DNA from: an uncultured Erysipelotrichaceae bacterium
GTDB taxonomy: Bacteria > Bacillota_I > Bacilli_A > Erysipelotrichales > Erysipelotrichaceae
DNA length: 46,590 bases
Direction of reading: 5' to 3'
Assembly: GCA_927435855.1 (NCBI GenBank)
Contig: CAKMJZ010000033.1
Coordinates: 1-46,590 of the forward strand
The position numbers and the translations under genes are program-made. The first letter of the stretch is position 1. Every line of letters starts with the position of its first letter. The notes under the pieces were generated by a model. That model worked only from the letters and a program-made list of their open reading frames with translations, did no database searches and had not been told where the DNA came from. Shown here in pieces: positions 15,616 to 23,440 of this stretch.

Positions 15616-16899
15616 TTATTCAGGTAAAATCAGATTTAATATGACACCGGCTATCGCAGCTAATGCGGTTCCGGATAAAGTTGCAACACCGATCAGTTTG
15701 AATGCAGCACCACCCAATCCTAAGACCAACATCGTTGCGGCAATGATGATATTGCGAGTTTTTGAGAAATCAACTTTTTCATCAATCAATACGCGCAAAC
15801 CGTTAGATGCGATGAAACCATAGAGCAAGATGGACATACCACCCAAAACTGCCCAAGGAATCGTACTGATAGCTGCTGAGATTTTTCCGATGAAACTTAA
15901 TACGACGGCAATCACAGCTGCTCCACCGACGACGTAAACCGAAGCAACTTTTGTCAATCCGACAACACCGGTATTTTCACCATATGTCGTGTTTGCCGGA
16001 CCGCCTAAAAATGCGGACACTGCGGTTGCGACACCATCACCGATAAGTGTGTTGTCCAATCCAGGTTCTTTCAAGAAGTTTCTTCCACAGATTTTTCCTA
16101 ACACGGTATGATCTCCGATATGTTCAGAAATGGTGACCAATGCGATCGGAACGATAACCCAAGTCTCCGTACCGAAGTAGAATTGATATTCACCAAACAT
16201 TCCGTTTGTGCCAAATGGAAGTAAGAACTGAGGTAAACTGAACCAAGCAGCGTCTCCGATAGCGGTAAAATCAACAATACCCAACGCCAATGCGACCAGG
16301 TATCCACCGAAGATCCCAACGATAAACGGTACGATCTTTAGGAAGCCTTTGGCTGTTGACATAATGGTCGCAGTAATGGCGAAGGTAGCAAATGCGGTTA
16401 CCATAACGCGCCAGTCGCCTCCGGTGGTAAAACCGGCTGAACCGACAGCGACACCAGCCAATCCTAAACCGATAATCATAATCATCGGACCGATGACGAT
16501 TGGTGGCAGTAGTTTGTCAATCCATCCTTTTCCGATGATTTTAATAACAACTGCAACGATTACGTAGACAAGACCAACCAAAATCAAACCGGTTTGTGCG
16601 GCACTGAAATCTCCGCCCATGGCATCTCTGGCAATTTGAACTGCGGTAATATAAGCAAATGAGGATCCTAAGTACACCGGTACTTTCGCTTTGGTTGCGA
16701 CGATGTAAATCAGCGTCCCGATACCTGATGCGAACAATGCAACTGAAATCGGCAATCCGGTAAAGATGGGTACCAATACTGTAGCCCCAAACATTGCGAA
16801 TACGTGTTGGAAACTTAAGACGAACCACGTGCCAATCGGGGGTTTTTCGTTGACATCATACAATAAACCCTGTTGAATCTCTAAATCTGTTTTTTCCAT
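15616..16899 (-). CDS. pyrP: Uracil permease (nucleobase:cation symporter-2)
   Basis: A 427-residue, 14-segment NCS2 transporter importing uracil across the membrane. SFQHVFAMFGATVLVP at the N-terminus, the YLGSSFAYI segment and the later GDGVATAVSAFLGGPANTTYGENTGV motif are those of UraA/PyrP rather than xanthine carriers. VTISEHIGDHTVLG carries the substrate-binding Glu. The start at 16899 (MEKTDLEIQQ) follows GAGGGAAAGAG. The identity is reinforced by the PyrR-type attenuator in the leader, which ties the gene to pyrimidine status. It is a single-gene unit closed by its own terminator. Confidence 0.95.
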   Translation of the reverse strand: MEKTDLEIQQGLLYDVNEKPPIGTWFVLSFQHVFAMFGATVLVPIFTGLPISVALFASGIGTLIYIVATKAKVPVYLGSSFAYITAVQIARDAMGGDFSAAQTGLILVGLVYVIVAVVIKIIGKGWIDKLLPPIVIGPMIMIIGLGLAGVAVGSAGFTTGGDWRVMVTAFATFAITATIMSTAKGFLKIVPFIVGIFGGYLVALALGIVDFTAIGDAAWFSLPQFLLPFGTNGMFGEYQFYFGTETWVIVPIALVTISEHIGDHTVLGKICGRNFLKEPGLDNTLIGDGVATAVSAFLGGPANTTYGENTGVVGLTKVASVYVVGGAAVIAVVLSFIGKISAAISTIPWAVLGGMSILLYGFIASNGLRVLIDEKVDFSKTRNIIIAATMLVLGLGGAAFKLIGVATLSGTALAAIAGVILNLILPE

Positions 16900-16928
16900 A
16901 ACTCTTTCCCTCTTTCTGCATAGGCCGT

Positions 16929-17032
16929 AAAAAAAGGACCTCATATAAAAGTCCTTTTGTGCATGCTCTAAGGGGTTACTTGAAATTCGCTCCTTGATGA
17001 CCTCACGGGATCAATTTAAAGGACCTATGCTG
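16929..17032 (-). promoter_or_regulatory. PyrR-binding attenuator upstream of the uracil permease
   Basis: The minus-strand leader contains GATCCCGTGAGGTCATCAAG at about 16993-17013, matching the PyrR anti-antiterminator loop consensus (ATCC-G-GAGGT with a flanking AGG). Downstream AAAGGAC and GTCCTTT form a terminator stem (16933-16957) with a U run. The upstream GGTCCTTT at about 17018-17025 can pair with the terminator's 5' arm as antiterminator, extended by GCAT/ATGC. When UMP or UTP is high, PyrR should stabilise the hairpin that frees the terminator and shut off the permease. Confidence 0.92.
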
Positions 17033-17037
17033 TGGTT

Positions 17038-17065
17038 ATTATATCACACAAGAAACGATGTGCAA
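17038..17065 (-). promoter_or_regulatory. Promoter of the PyrR-controlled permease
   Basis: On the minus strand TTGCAC (17060-17065) and TATAAT (17038-17043) are separated by 16 bases, placing the transcript start just before the attenuator. Confidence 0.75.
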
Positions 17066-17079
17066 GTGTAAATTCGGTT

Positions 17080-17886
17080 TTATTGCAAAACTGAGATGAC
17101 TGTTGGATAGAAGGTCTCTTCGATAAACTTTTTCACTGCCGCCGAAGAAAGTGCCTGAATCAATACTTTGGTTTTCTCATCATTTTCCTTACCTGTTTGC
17201 ACAACGATGATATTTGCAAAAGTTTGTGCTGCAATCGAGTCTTTATCCTCAGTCAACAACACTTTGTCCGCAATGTTTGCACCTAATGCATAGTTACCAT
17301 TAATAATCGCAAAATTGACATCCACCAATGTTTGAGCCAGTAGTGCAGCTTCCATTTCAACAAATTGCAGGTTGTATGGGTTTTGATCAATATCCAATGG
17401 TGTTACATTGGCATCGGCCGAACCTTTTAACGTTATATATCCGCTATCAGCTAATAATCGCAAGGCACGGGCTTCATTGGTCGGATCGTTTGGAATTGCA
17501 ACAGTTGCTCCACCAAGTTTCAGACCTGACAAATCAGCGGACTTACCCGGATATAAACCCAACGGTTCAAAATGTACTGCCAATACAGATGTTAACTTCG
17601 TTCCTTTTTCATTATTGAACTTCGTCAGATACGGAACGTGCTGAAAGTAATTAGCATCCAAATCACCGGCATCCAATGCGGTATTGGGCAAAATATAATC
17701 TGTAAACTCAACGATTTCAAGGGTATAACCAAGTTTTTCAACTTCAGCCTTCGCTACTTCCAAAATCAATGAATGAGGGGTTGGGGAAGCACCGACTTTT
17801 ATGACTTTATCCTCTTTCACTTGAGAATTCGTACATCCACTCAGTACCAGAAGTGCAAATAATGCAATCAATAATAATTTTTTCAT
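17080..17886 (-). CDS. metQ: Methionine ABC transporter substrate-binding lipoprotein MetQ
   Basis: A 268-residue NlpA/MetQ lipoprotein that captures methionine outside the membrane for MetNI. The signal peptide MKKLLLIALFALLVLSGC ends in the lipobox with Cys18. The mature part has VGASPTPHSLILEVA, LDAGDLDANYFQHVPYL and VAIPNDPTNEARALRLL, all hallmarks of the family. The upstream in-frame codons (MPTGKTDAGRRRKEEN) overlap metI and are not a signal peptide, so the start at 17886, behind GAAGGAAAGAGG, is used. It is last in metN-metI-metQ, under the T-box leader. Confidence 0.96.
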   Translation of the reverse strand: MKKLLLIALFALLVLSGCTNSQVKEDKVIKVGASPTPHSLILEVAKAEVEKLGYTLEIVEFTDYILPNTALDAGDLDANYFQHVPYLTKFNNEKGTKLTSVLAVHFEPLGLYPGKSADLSGLKLGGATVAIPNDPTNEARALRLLADSGYITLKGSADANVTPLDIDQNPYNLQFVEMEAALLAQTLVDVNFAIINGNYALGANIADKVLLTEDKDSIAAQTFANIIVVQTGKENDEKTKVLIQALSSAAVKKFIEETFYPTVISVLQ

Positions 17887-17902
17887 GTTTTCCTCTTTCC
17901 TT

Positions 17903-18550
17903 CTACGGCCGGCGTCTGTCTTGCCGGTTGGCAATAAAATTAAAACTACTTTGAATCAGTTGTACCATGATGACCATAATAACGATGGTTAGTAACATGA
18001 CATCGGTTTGATAGCGATGAAGACCATAGCGAATCGCGATATCGCCTAAGCCTCCCCCACCGACAACTCCAGCCATCGCCGCATAGCCCACCAACGTGAT
18101 CATCGTTAGTGAAACCAAGCGTATTAATGCAGGAACTGATTCGACCAAATAAACTTTCACAACGATTTGCCACGAAGTTGCTCCCATCGTAATCGCTGCC
18201 TTTATCAAACCCTCATCCACTTCTGCCAAAGCAGATTCGACCAATCTTGCCACAAAAGGAATAGCTCCAACGACTAAGGCCACAATTGAAGCCTGAATAC
18301 CATAGGAACGACCGACAATGAGTCGAGTAAAGGGAAACAAAGCAATAATCAAAATAATAAACGGGATTGATCGCACTGTGTTGACGAAGCTGCTCAAAAT
18401 TTTCTCTCCGTACACAAATGGTGCGATGCCATTTTTTTGCCAAATTACCAACAATACTCCAATCGGCAATCCGCCGATCAATGCAAACAGTGTAGACATC
18501 GACACAATGTATAATGTATCGAAAGTGCCTTTGATCAGAAGTTCTGTCAT
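17903..18550 (-). CDS. metI: Methionine ABC transporter permease MetI
   Basis: A 215-residue permease with five predicted membrane segments. It shows the LPIGVLL region, VNTVRSIPFIILI, and the EAA-type coupling loop AAITMGATSWQIVVKVYLVESVPALI that contacts the ATPase. It transports methionine and related compounds (D-methionine, sulfoxide) inward with MetN. ATGA overlaps the metN stop by 4 bases, and metQ begins 16 bases after it. Confidence 0.95.
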   Translation of the reverse strand: MTELLIKGTFDTLYIVSMSTLFALIGGLPIGVLLVIWQKNGIAPFVYGEKILSSFVNTVRSIPFIILIIALFPFTRLIVGRSYGIQASIVALVVGAIPFVARLVESALAEVDEGLIKAAITMGATSWQIVVKVYLVESVPALIRLVSLTMITLVGYAAMAGVVGGGGLGDIAIRYGLHRYQTDVMLLTIVIMVIMVQLIQSSFNFIANRQDRRRP

Positions 18551-19293
18551 AGTTGCCCCTCCTGATAGCCTAAGAGTAATTTCGTCATTTCGTGTTTAGG
18601 TGAAGTAAATACTTGCTTAACACTCCCATCTTCAACAAAGGATCCTTCATCCATAACGATCACCCGCTGACATACCGCTTTTACAACAGATAGCTCATGT
18701 GTGATGATTACAATAGTGACTTGTGTTTTGCGATGAATTTCAACCAATAAGTCCAAAATTGATTTGGTGGTCACGACATCTAGTGCACTGGTAGGTTCAT
18801 CGCATAATAGCAATGAAGGGGATGAAGCTAAGGCTCTGGCTATAGCCACCCTTTGCTTCTGTCCTCCGGAGAGCTGTACAGGATATGCTTGAGCTTTACC
18901 GTTTAGACCTACCAAAGAAATCAGTTCATCTACTCTCTTTTTAATCTCTGTTTTGCTCATTTTTACTAATTGTAAAGGAAATGCGATGTTCTCATAGACG
19001 TTTTTCTGTTCTAGCAGATGATATCCTTGAAACACGATGCCTAGTTGGCGTCGCATTCGCAACAAATCTCGACCTTTCAATTTAAATAGATCAATTTCAT
19101 CCAGCCAGATCGTTCCACTGTCCGGTTGTTCAATGAGACTTAAATGTCGGATCAGTGTAGATTTTCCCGCTCCGCTTGAACCAATGATGCCCAACAACTC
19201 TCCATTACCGATGTTGGCGCTGACGTTGTTTAGCGCAACCAGTCGGCTATTCTCATTTTTAAAAGACTTTGTCAAATTTTCGATTCTTATCAT
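18547..19293 (-). CDS. metN: Methionine ABC transporter ATPase MetN, without the C-terminal regulatory domain
   Basis: A 248-residue ABC ATPase with Walker A GSSGAGKST, Q-loop VFQGYH, signature LSGGQKQRVAIARAL, Walker B LLLCDEPTSALD and the switch histidine in VIIITHE. Operon position (N-I-Q) and the T-box identify it as MetN. Canonical MetN is about 340 residues and carries a C-terminal NIL/ACT-like domain that binds methionine and inhibits the transporter. Here the protein stops after the ATPase fold (HEMTKLLLGYQEGQL), so this feedback is probably absent. The start at 19293 (MIRIENLTKSF) follows TGGAGGTAACG; upstream codons belong to the terminator region. Confidence 0.93.
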   Translation of the reverse strand: MIRIENLTKSFKNENSRLVALNNVSANIGNGELLGIIGSSGAGKSTLIRHLSLIEQPDSGTIWLDEIDLFKLKGRDLLRMRRQLGIVFQGYHLLEQKNVYENIAFPLQLVKMSKTEIKKRVDELISLVGLNGKAQAYPVQLSGGQKQRVAIARALASSPSLLLCDEPTSALDVVTTKSILDLLVEIHRKTQVTIVIITHELSVVKAVCQRVIVMDEGSFVEDGSVKQVFTSPKHEMTKLLLGYQEGQL

Positions 19294-19306
19294 CGTTACC
19301 TCCAAT

Positions 19307-19566
19307 AAAAAAACTCCCATCCATAAAGGACGAGAGTGCTCGTGTTACCACCTTTTTTCGCATACCTATCACTAGATATACCTTGTCAAGTACGCCGAAA
19401 ACCGGTTATACTCTATCGCGTTAACGGGCGAATCCGTCATAGCCTAAGGTTTCCCTTCGGTATGCAACTCCAAGACCATTGTTCGGAAGTTTCTGACTAC
19501 CCTTTTTCAGCAACCGGGCTCTCTGTGAAACGTTCACTTCCTACTTTTTCTCTTCAACGTGTTTAA
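19307..19566 (-). promoter_or_regulatory. T-box riboswitch (methionine, AUG specifier) upstream of metNIQ
   Basis: The minus-strand leader has the order of a T-box: a long Stem I with AGTAGGAAG and the CAGAGAGCCCGGTTGCTG motif; a specifier region GAACAATGGTCTTGGAGTTGC with AUG at 19477-19479; the T-box GGTGGTAACACG at 19341-19352; and a 10-bp terminator stem ACTCTCGTCC/GGATGGGAGT followed by seven U (19307-19337). The bulge UGGU would pair with an ACCA tRNA end, fitting tRNA-Met. Uncharged tRNA-Met should therefore antiterminate metNIQ. Exact ends are approximate. Confidence 0.92.
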
Positions 19567-19573
19567 CGATTGA

Positions 19574-19601
19574 ATAATATCATATATGAAATGTTTGTCA
19601 A
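19574..19601 (-). promoter_or_regulatory. Promoter of the metNIQ T-box transcript
   Basis: Minus strand TTGACA (19596-19601), 16-base spacer, TATTAT (19574-19579), a few bases before the T-box leader. Confidence 0.75.
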
Positions 19602-19646
19602 TACTAAACTTTACATTTAATAAATTGAACGCGAGATATGTTTTCA

Positions 19647-19930
19647 TTAATCAAAATGACCTTCAACAAAGATCCCAATGCGGCAATCTTTCAACTCGTT
19701 TAAATCAGATTCGTCGAAGATGATTCATGGTTCTTATAAGAAGAACTTCAAATTTTCTTCTTTCGTCTTATTAATCACCCAATTTATGACCGCGTCCTTT
19801 GTGCATCTTATCCATGCCTTTTTTGTATTCTTTGGTTAGGATATCCAAACTTGAAATCGAGATCATAATCTTTCTTGTCAAATGCAATATGGACACGTAA
19901 AATAGGAAAAGCGCACAAGGTTTTACCTTG
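19647..19930 (-). pseudogene. Possible decayed protein-coding remnant
   Basis: The gap between the T-box promoter and the next gene (about 19602-19930) holds no intact long frame. On the minus strand it contains protein-like pieces in changing frames. One reads CAFPILRVHIAFDKKDYDLD then FKFGYPNQRIQ, ending at a stop at 19808. Another reads DILTKEYKKGMDKMHKGRGH and ends at a stop at 19771; it could alternatively be a 31-codon frame with ATG at 19866. A third reads IIFDESDLNELKDCRIGIFV and ends at 19647. Frameshifts and stops between ordinary-looking peptide segments suggest a degraded gene. No family recognised, and chance is possible. Confidence 0.3.
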
Positions 19931-19948
19931 GCTTAAGGAGATATTTGT

Positions 19949-21163
19949 ATGAGAAAATCAACAAACCGCAGCTGGATAGTGATTGGTGCGGTACTGATTC
20001 AGTTGTGCATTGGAGGGATCTATACTTGGAGTCTGTTTAATCAGCCACTCGCCGATACTTTTGGGTGGAATAAGTCCGATGTTTTTCTGACATATTCGAT
20101 TGCGATTTTCGTTTTTGCTTTCGCTACCTTGTTTGCAGGTCGCCTTCAAGACCGCTTTGGTCCGCGTATTGTGGCAACCATTGGCATCACGTTGTACAGC
20201 GGCGGACTGATGCTTACCTCGATGGTCAGCGAGCTATGGCAGCTTTACTTGACCTATGGAATTCTGGCAGGCGCCGGCGTTGGGTTTGTGTACGTATGCC
20301 CACTTTCCACTTTGGTCAAGTGGTTTCCAAAACGAAAAGGATTTATAACAGGTATTGCGGTAGGAGCCTTTGGCATGGGCAGTCTGGTATTTAAATCAGC
20401 AATTCAGTATTTTATTGTAACACTCGGTGTGTCTTTGACATTTTTAGCATTAGGTTTGTTAAGTGCCGTAATCGGACTGATTGGTGCATCGCTTTTGCGC
20501 GTGCCCTCAAAAGCTCAGATGGCTTCATATAGCTCCATCGCTTCAGATGATCGTCAGTTTACCCCAACAGAAATGATTAGCACCCGCTCATTTGCTCTGA
20601 TTTGGATCATGTTTCTGTTTGCTAGTACCAGCGGACTGCTGGTAATTGGTATGGCCAAGGACATTGGTGTTCAGTTGGCGGGGTTGAGCGAAGAAGTCGC
20701 AGCGAATGCTGTCATGATAATAGCATTGTTCAATGCGTCGGGCCGAATCGGGTGGGGTACCCTTTCTGATAAGTTCGGTCGCATCCGCGTCATTACCATA
20801 ATGTTTACCATTACGGCGGTGGCTATGACGGTTATTGGTGTGTTACCGCTGAACTTCACTTCGTTTTTCATAGCTTTAGCAGCCATTGCCTTCTGCTTCG
20901 GCGGTTTTCTGGCTGTATTTCCAACCATTACCAATGAGTATTTTGGCGTAAAAAACTTAGGCGCAAACTATGGTATCGTGTATCAGGCATATGGTGTGGC
21001 GGCATTGGTGGGTCCGTTGATTGTCTCTGTGGTCGGCAGTCTGAAAATAACATTTCTGATTGCGGCTGTAATGGCAGTTGTCGGTGCGATGATTACTCGG
21101 ATAACTCCTCAAGCTGAGGCGAATTCGCCATCCTCAAATACATTGTTGTCACAAAACGGGTAA
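19949..21163 (+). CDS. OFA-family MFS transporter (oxalate/formate antiporter-like)
   Basis: A 404-residue, 12-segment major facilitator protein. The start GGIYTWSLFNQPLADTFGW, the FAGRLQDRFGPR loop (the family's motif A) and the second-half GTLSDKFGRIRVITIMF loop match the OFA (oxalate:formate antiporter) family. FPTITNEYFGVKNLGANYGIVYQAYGVAALVGP near the end is especially typical of OFA members. The family includes many organic-acid carriers, so oxalate as substrate is not implied; no oxalate-degradation genes are nearby. TAAGGAG lies about 9 bases before the ATG. Confidence 0.88.
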   Translation: MRKSTNRSWIVIGAVLIQLCIGGIYTWSLFNQPLADTFGWNKSDVFLTYSIAIFVFAFATLFAGRLQDRFGPRIVATIGITLYSGGLMLTSMVSELWQLYLTYGILAGAGVGFVYVCPLSTLVKWFPKRKGFITGIAVGAFGMGSLVFKSAIQYFIVTLGVSLTFLALGLLSAVIGLIGASLLRVPSKAQMASYSSIASDDRQFTPTEMISTRSFALIWIMFLFASTSGLLVIGMAKDIGVQLAGLSEEVAANAVMIIALFNASGRIGWGTLSDKFGRIRVITIMFTITAVAMTVIGVLPLNFTSFFIALAAIAFCFGGFLAVFPTITNEYFGVKNLGANYGIVYQAYGVAALVGPLIVSVVGSLKITFLIAAVMAVVGAMITRITPQAEANSPSSNTLLSQNG

Positions 21164-21194
21164 AAAATCGGTGGTAGTTCCGCATTTTTTTGTC

Positions 21195-21218
21195 AAAAAA
21201 ACTCCGAAAACTCGGAGT
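21195..21218 (-). terminator. Terminator after the PHP-domain gene
   Basis: On the minus strand ACTCCGA-GTTT-TCGGAGT is followed by six U, 11 bases past the gene's stop. It also lies behind the convergent OFA gene, which has no better terminator of its own. Confidence 0.88.
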
Positions 21219-21228
21219 ATATACCATC

Positions 21229-21948
21229 TTATTCAAATATCTTTGGTAAAAACTGTTTTAACTTATCCAACTGATGATTAACGACAAGTTCCATCGGAAA
21301 GTCACATTCATCGACGATTTCTTTACAATACGTGAAGTTACCGACATCGAAACTTATGTGAGCATCTGATCCGAAGATAACATAAGTGCGGTGACGTTTG
21401 CATGCCTCAAGTAATTCTTTTATGACAAATTTACTGTTTGATCTTGCGGAAAAACCATTCATGGATGAATTGTTTATTTCTAGTAGAACATTATGTTTTT
21501 TTGCCGCATAAGCCAAAGTATCATAATCCAGTGGATAACGATCGTCATCCGGATGACCGATAATTTGTATACCTTCGATACCCATTACTTTGATTAAGGT
21601 TTGTGTATTGGTATCAACATCTCCAAATGGGATGCAAGGCGGGTGTAAAGAGGCAATCGCATAATCACACTTGCGAAGCAATCGTTGATCGACATCGATT
21701 GTTCCTTTATGGTCCATGATGTTGACCTCAACTCCCCGCAATACTCGAACTCCGTCAATTTCCCTAGGTAATATGCGCATGTTAAAGAAATGGAAAATAT
21801 GCGCTCCACCAGGCATTCCAGGCGCATGATCACTGATTCCTATGGTAGGTAATCCAATGCCCTTGGCATATTGTACGATTTCTAAAAGCGTGCTGTAAGC
21901 ATGTCCACTTGAAATCGTGTGTATGTGTAAGTCAATAATTGGTTTCAT
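21229..21948 (-). CDS. PHP-domain phosphatase/hydrolase (YcdX-like)
   Basis: A 239-residue PHP-domain protein with the four metal-binding motifs of the superfamily: DLHIHT (I), GISDHAPG (II), RGVEVNIMDHKG (III), and IIGHPDD with the late GSDAHISFDVGN. This matches the stand-alone YcdX type, with a trinuclear metal site and phosphatase activity towards small phosphoesters, rather than the histidinol phosphatase or polymerase forms. The start at 21948 (MKPIIDLHIHT) follows GGAGG by 7 bases; the longer frame adds only MSEEF. Physiological substrate unknown. Confidence 0.88.
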   Translation of the reverse strand: MKPIIDLHIHTISSGHAYSTLLEIVQYAKGIGLPTIGISDHAPGMPGGAHIFHFFNMRILPREIDGVRVLRGVEVNIMDHKGTIDVDQRLLRKCDYAIASLHPPCIPFGDVDTNTQTLIKVMGIEGIQIIGHPDDDRYPLDYDTLAYAAKKHNVLLEINNSSMNGFSARSNSKFVIKELLEACKRHRTYVIFGSDAHISFDVGNFTYCKEIVDECDFPMELVVNHQLDKLKQFLPKIFE

Positions 21949-22080
21949 AAATTCCTCCGACAAAACTAGTATACTATGTTTTTTTGCATTTTCTACCCTT
22001 TGGGGGAAAGTAATCGCTTACATAGTCCAATTAGTGGTAATCAATCATTTTTATCGTATAATGAACCTTGAGGTATCACT

Positions 22081-22860
22081 ATGAATCCTATAAAAGCCAT
22101 ATTTTTCGATTTAGATGGAACTTTGCTTGACAGTCAAACACATACAATACCCAATTCGACTATCGAAACTTTGAAAATATTGAAAGAAAAAGGTTATAAG
22201 ATAGCTATTGCCACCGGAAGAAATTTCATAGCCTGTCAAAAGACCGGGATCACCGAAATGATTGATTGGGATGGCTATGTAACTAGCAATGGTCAACAAC
22301 TCTACGATGCAAATCAACAATGCTTTTATCATTATGTCATGGACCCTCAAGTCATCCAAAAGATTGAAGAAATTGTCGTTGAAGACGGATTGAACGTGCA
22401 GTTTAAAGGACGACCGGATTTCATGCGGTTTGATCCGGATGAAAGTGTGAAGATATCCCACGAATTTTTTAAATTACCCATCCCCTCACTGGCCAAGGCT
22501 TATGAAGGTGAAGATGTCGATATGATATTAGTTTATGCTCCAAAGGGATATGATTATAAGAAATTTATGAATATCGAGGGAACATTAGTCATGCCAGGAG
22601 AATCGCATTATGCTGATATCGTCAGCAGTACTCATTCGAAGTATAGTGGCATCAAGCAAATGCTTGAATTGTGGGAGTTACCAAATTCTTATATCGCCTT
22701 TGGTGATTCACTCAACGATATGGAAATGTTTCGGCATGCGGATGTCTGTGTTGCGATGGGCAATGGCAATGCCAATCTTAAAGAAATTGCCACATTTACA
22801 ACAAGTTCAGTGATTGAGGATGGAATCTATCTTGCGTGTAAAAAACTTAGACTTATTTGA
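22081..22860 (+). CDS. HAD-superfamily Cof-type phosphatase
   Basis: A 259-residue HAD hydrolase of the Cof/YidA subfamily. Motif I FFDLDGTLLDS contains the nucleophile Asp, motif II is IATGRN, motif III has the Lys of HSKYSGIKQML, and motif IV is GDSLNDMEMF. The cap domain lies between motifs II and III (type C2). These enzymes dephosphorylate sugar phosphates or cofactors such as FMN and PLP with broad range, so no specific substrate is claimed. A TATAAT at 22057-22062 and a TGAGGT ribosome site precede the ATG. Confidence 0.93.
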   Translation: MNPIKAIFFDLDGTLLDSQTHTIPNSTIETLKILKEKGYKIAIATGRNFIACQKTGITEMIDWDGYVTSNGQQLYDANQQCFYHYVMDPQVIQKIEEIVVEDGLNVQFKGRPDFMRFDPDESVKISHEFFKLPIPSLAKAYEGEDVDMILVYAPKGYDYKKFMNIEGTLVMPGESHYADIVSSTHSKYSGIKQMLELWELPNSYIAFGDSLNDMEMFRHADVCVAMGNGNANLKEIATFTTSSVIEDGIYLACKKLRLI

Positions 22861-22877
22861 CCCTTACGGGGGTTTTT
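22860..22877 (+). terminator. Weak terminator after the HAD gene
   Basis: ACCC-TTACGG-GGGT forms a short GC-rich hairpin directly after the TGA, followed by five T. The stem is only 4 bp, so efficiency is uncertain. Confidence 0.45.
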
Positions 22878-22900
22878 AAAAAAAAAACGGCATAGCCGTT
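22878..22900 (-). terminator. Terminator after the 153-residue gene
   Basis: On the minus strand AACGGC-TAT-GCCGTT is followed by a run of about ten U; the stem takes in the TAA stop. Confidence 0.88.
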
Positions 22901-23360
22901 AATTTAGTCCATCTTTTTGCTTATTCTCATTGCGTTTAAGCAATTGTGTCAGTTCTTCTATAAGTGCATCATCCAAATCACCGTTATAATCTGCAAATTC
23001 TTCTTCTGCGAAAATATCAAACAGCATGTAAGAAACTCTGCATCGATTGATTTTTTCAATGACAGCAACTGTTCCTTCGATAGGTACGATCGTTAGATCA
23101 CCCGCTGATAAGTAGTTAGTAAAAAGATTGACCGATATTTCTTTCACCTGATATTGTCCCGGCATATCCAGAATCCGAATTTCGGGATGATTAAGCTGTT
23201 TGATAAACTGATGCATCGTTAACTTTAGTCCGTCCTGCATCCCGCTCACTGCAATTGCTATCGGTGGATTTTGTTTTATAAACCGGATGAGCCGTTGACG
23301 CACTTGAGTACATCGATAGCTTGCTGTGAAAATACTAGCCTTAACATACAAAAGTTTCAT
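22899..23360 (-). CDS. Unrecognised 153-residue protein downstream of ftsZ
   Basis: I do not recognise this protein. It has no signal peptide or membrane segment. The first part (MKLLYVKASIFTASYRCTQV, then a basic RQRLIRFI helix) is followed by PIAIAVSGMQDGLKLTMHQF, an alternating strand/helix region (ILDMPGQYQVKEISVNLF, LTIVPIEGTVAVIEKINR) and an acidic C-terminal part (FAEEEFADYNGDLDDALIEE, ending LLKRNENKQKDGLN). The MQDGLKLTM segment vaguely recalls a nucleotide-binding loop but lacks a P-loop lysine pattern, so I assign no function. A strong AGGAGG lies before the ATG. It follows ftsZ by 80 bases and a terminator, so it may be expressed separately or by read-through. Confidence 0.75.
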   Translation of the reverse strand: MKLLYVKASIFTASYRCTQVRQRLIRFIKQNPPIAIAVSGMQDGLKLTMHQFIKQLNHPEIRILDMPGQYQVKEISVNLFTNYLSAGDLTIVPIEGTVAVIEKINRCRVSYMLFDIFAEEEFADYNGDLDDALIEELTQLLKRNENKQKDGLN

Positions 23361-23420
23361 AATCTCCTCCTGTACTGTATTCTAGCAATGTTCACATAAA
23401 TAAACAAAACATATGCAATG

Positions 23421-23439
23421 AAAAAAGGGCTTTCGCCCT
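23421..23439 (-). terminator. Terminator after ftsZ
   Basis: On the minus strand AGGGC-GAAA-GCCCT, a stable GNRA-loop hairpin, is followed by six U (23421-23426). It begins 2 bases after the ftsZ stop. Confidence 0.88.
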
Positions 23440-23440
23440 G

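Noticed and set aside
19949-21163. Dedicated oxalate/formate antiporter with an oxalate catabolism locus
   Set aside because: No formyl-CoA transferase or oxalyl-CoA decarboxylase gene is present; only the broad OFA family is supported.
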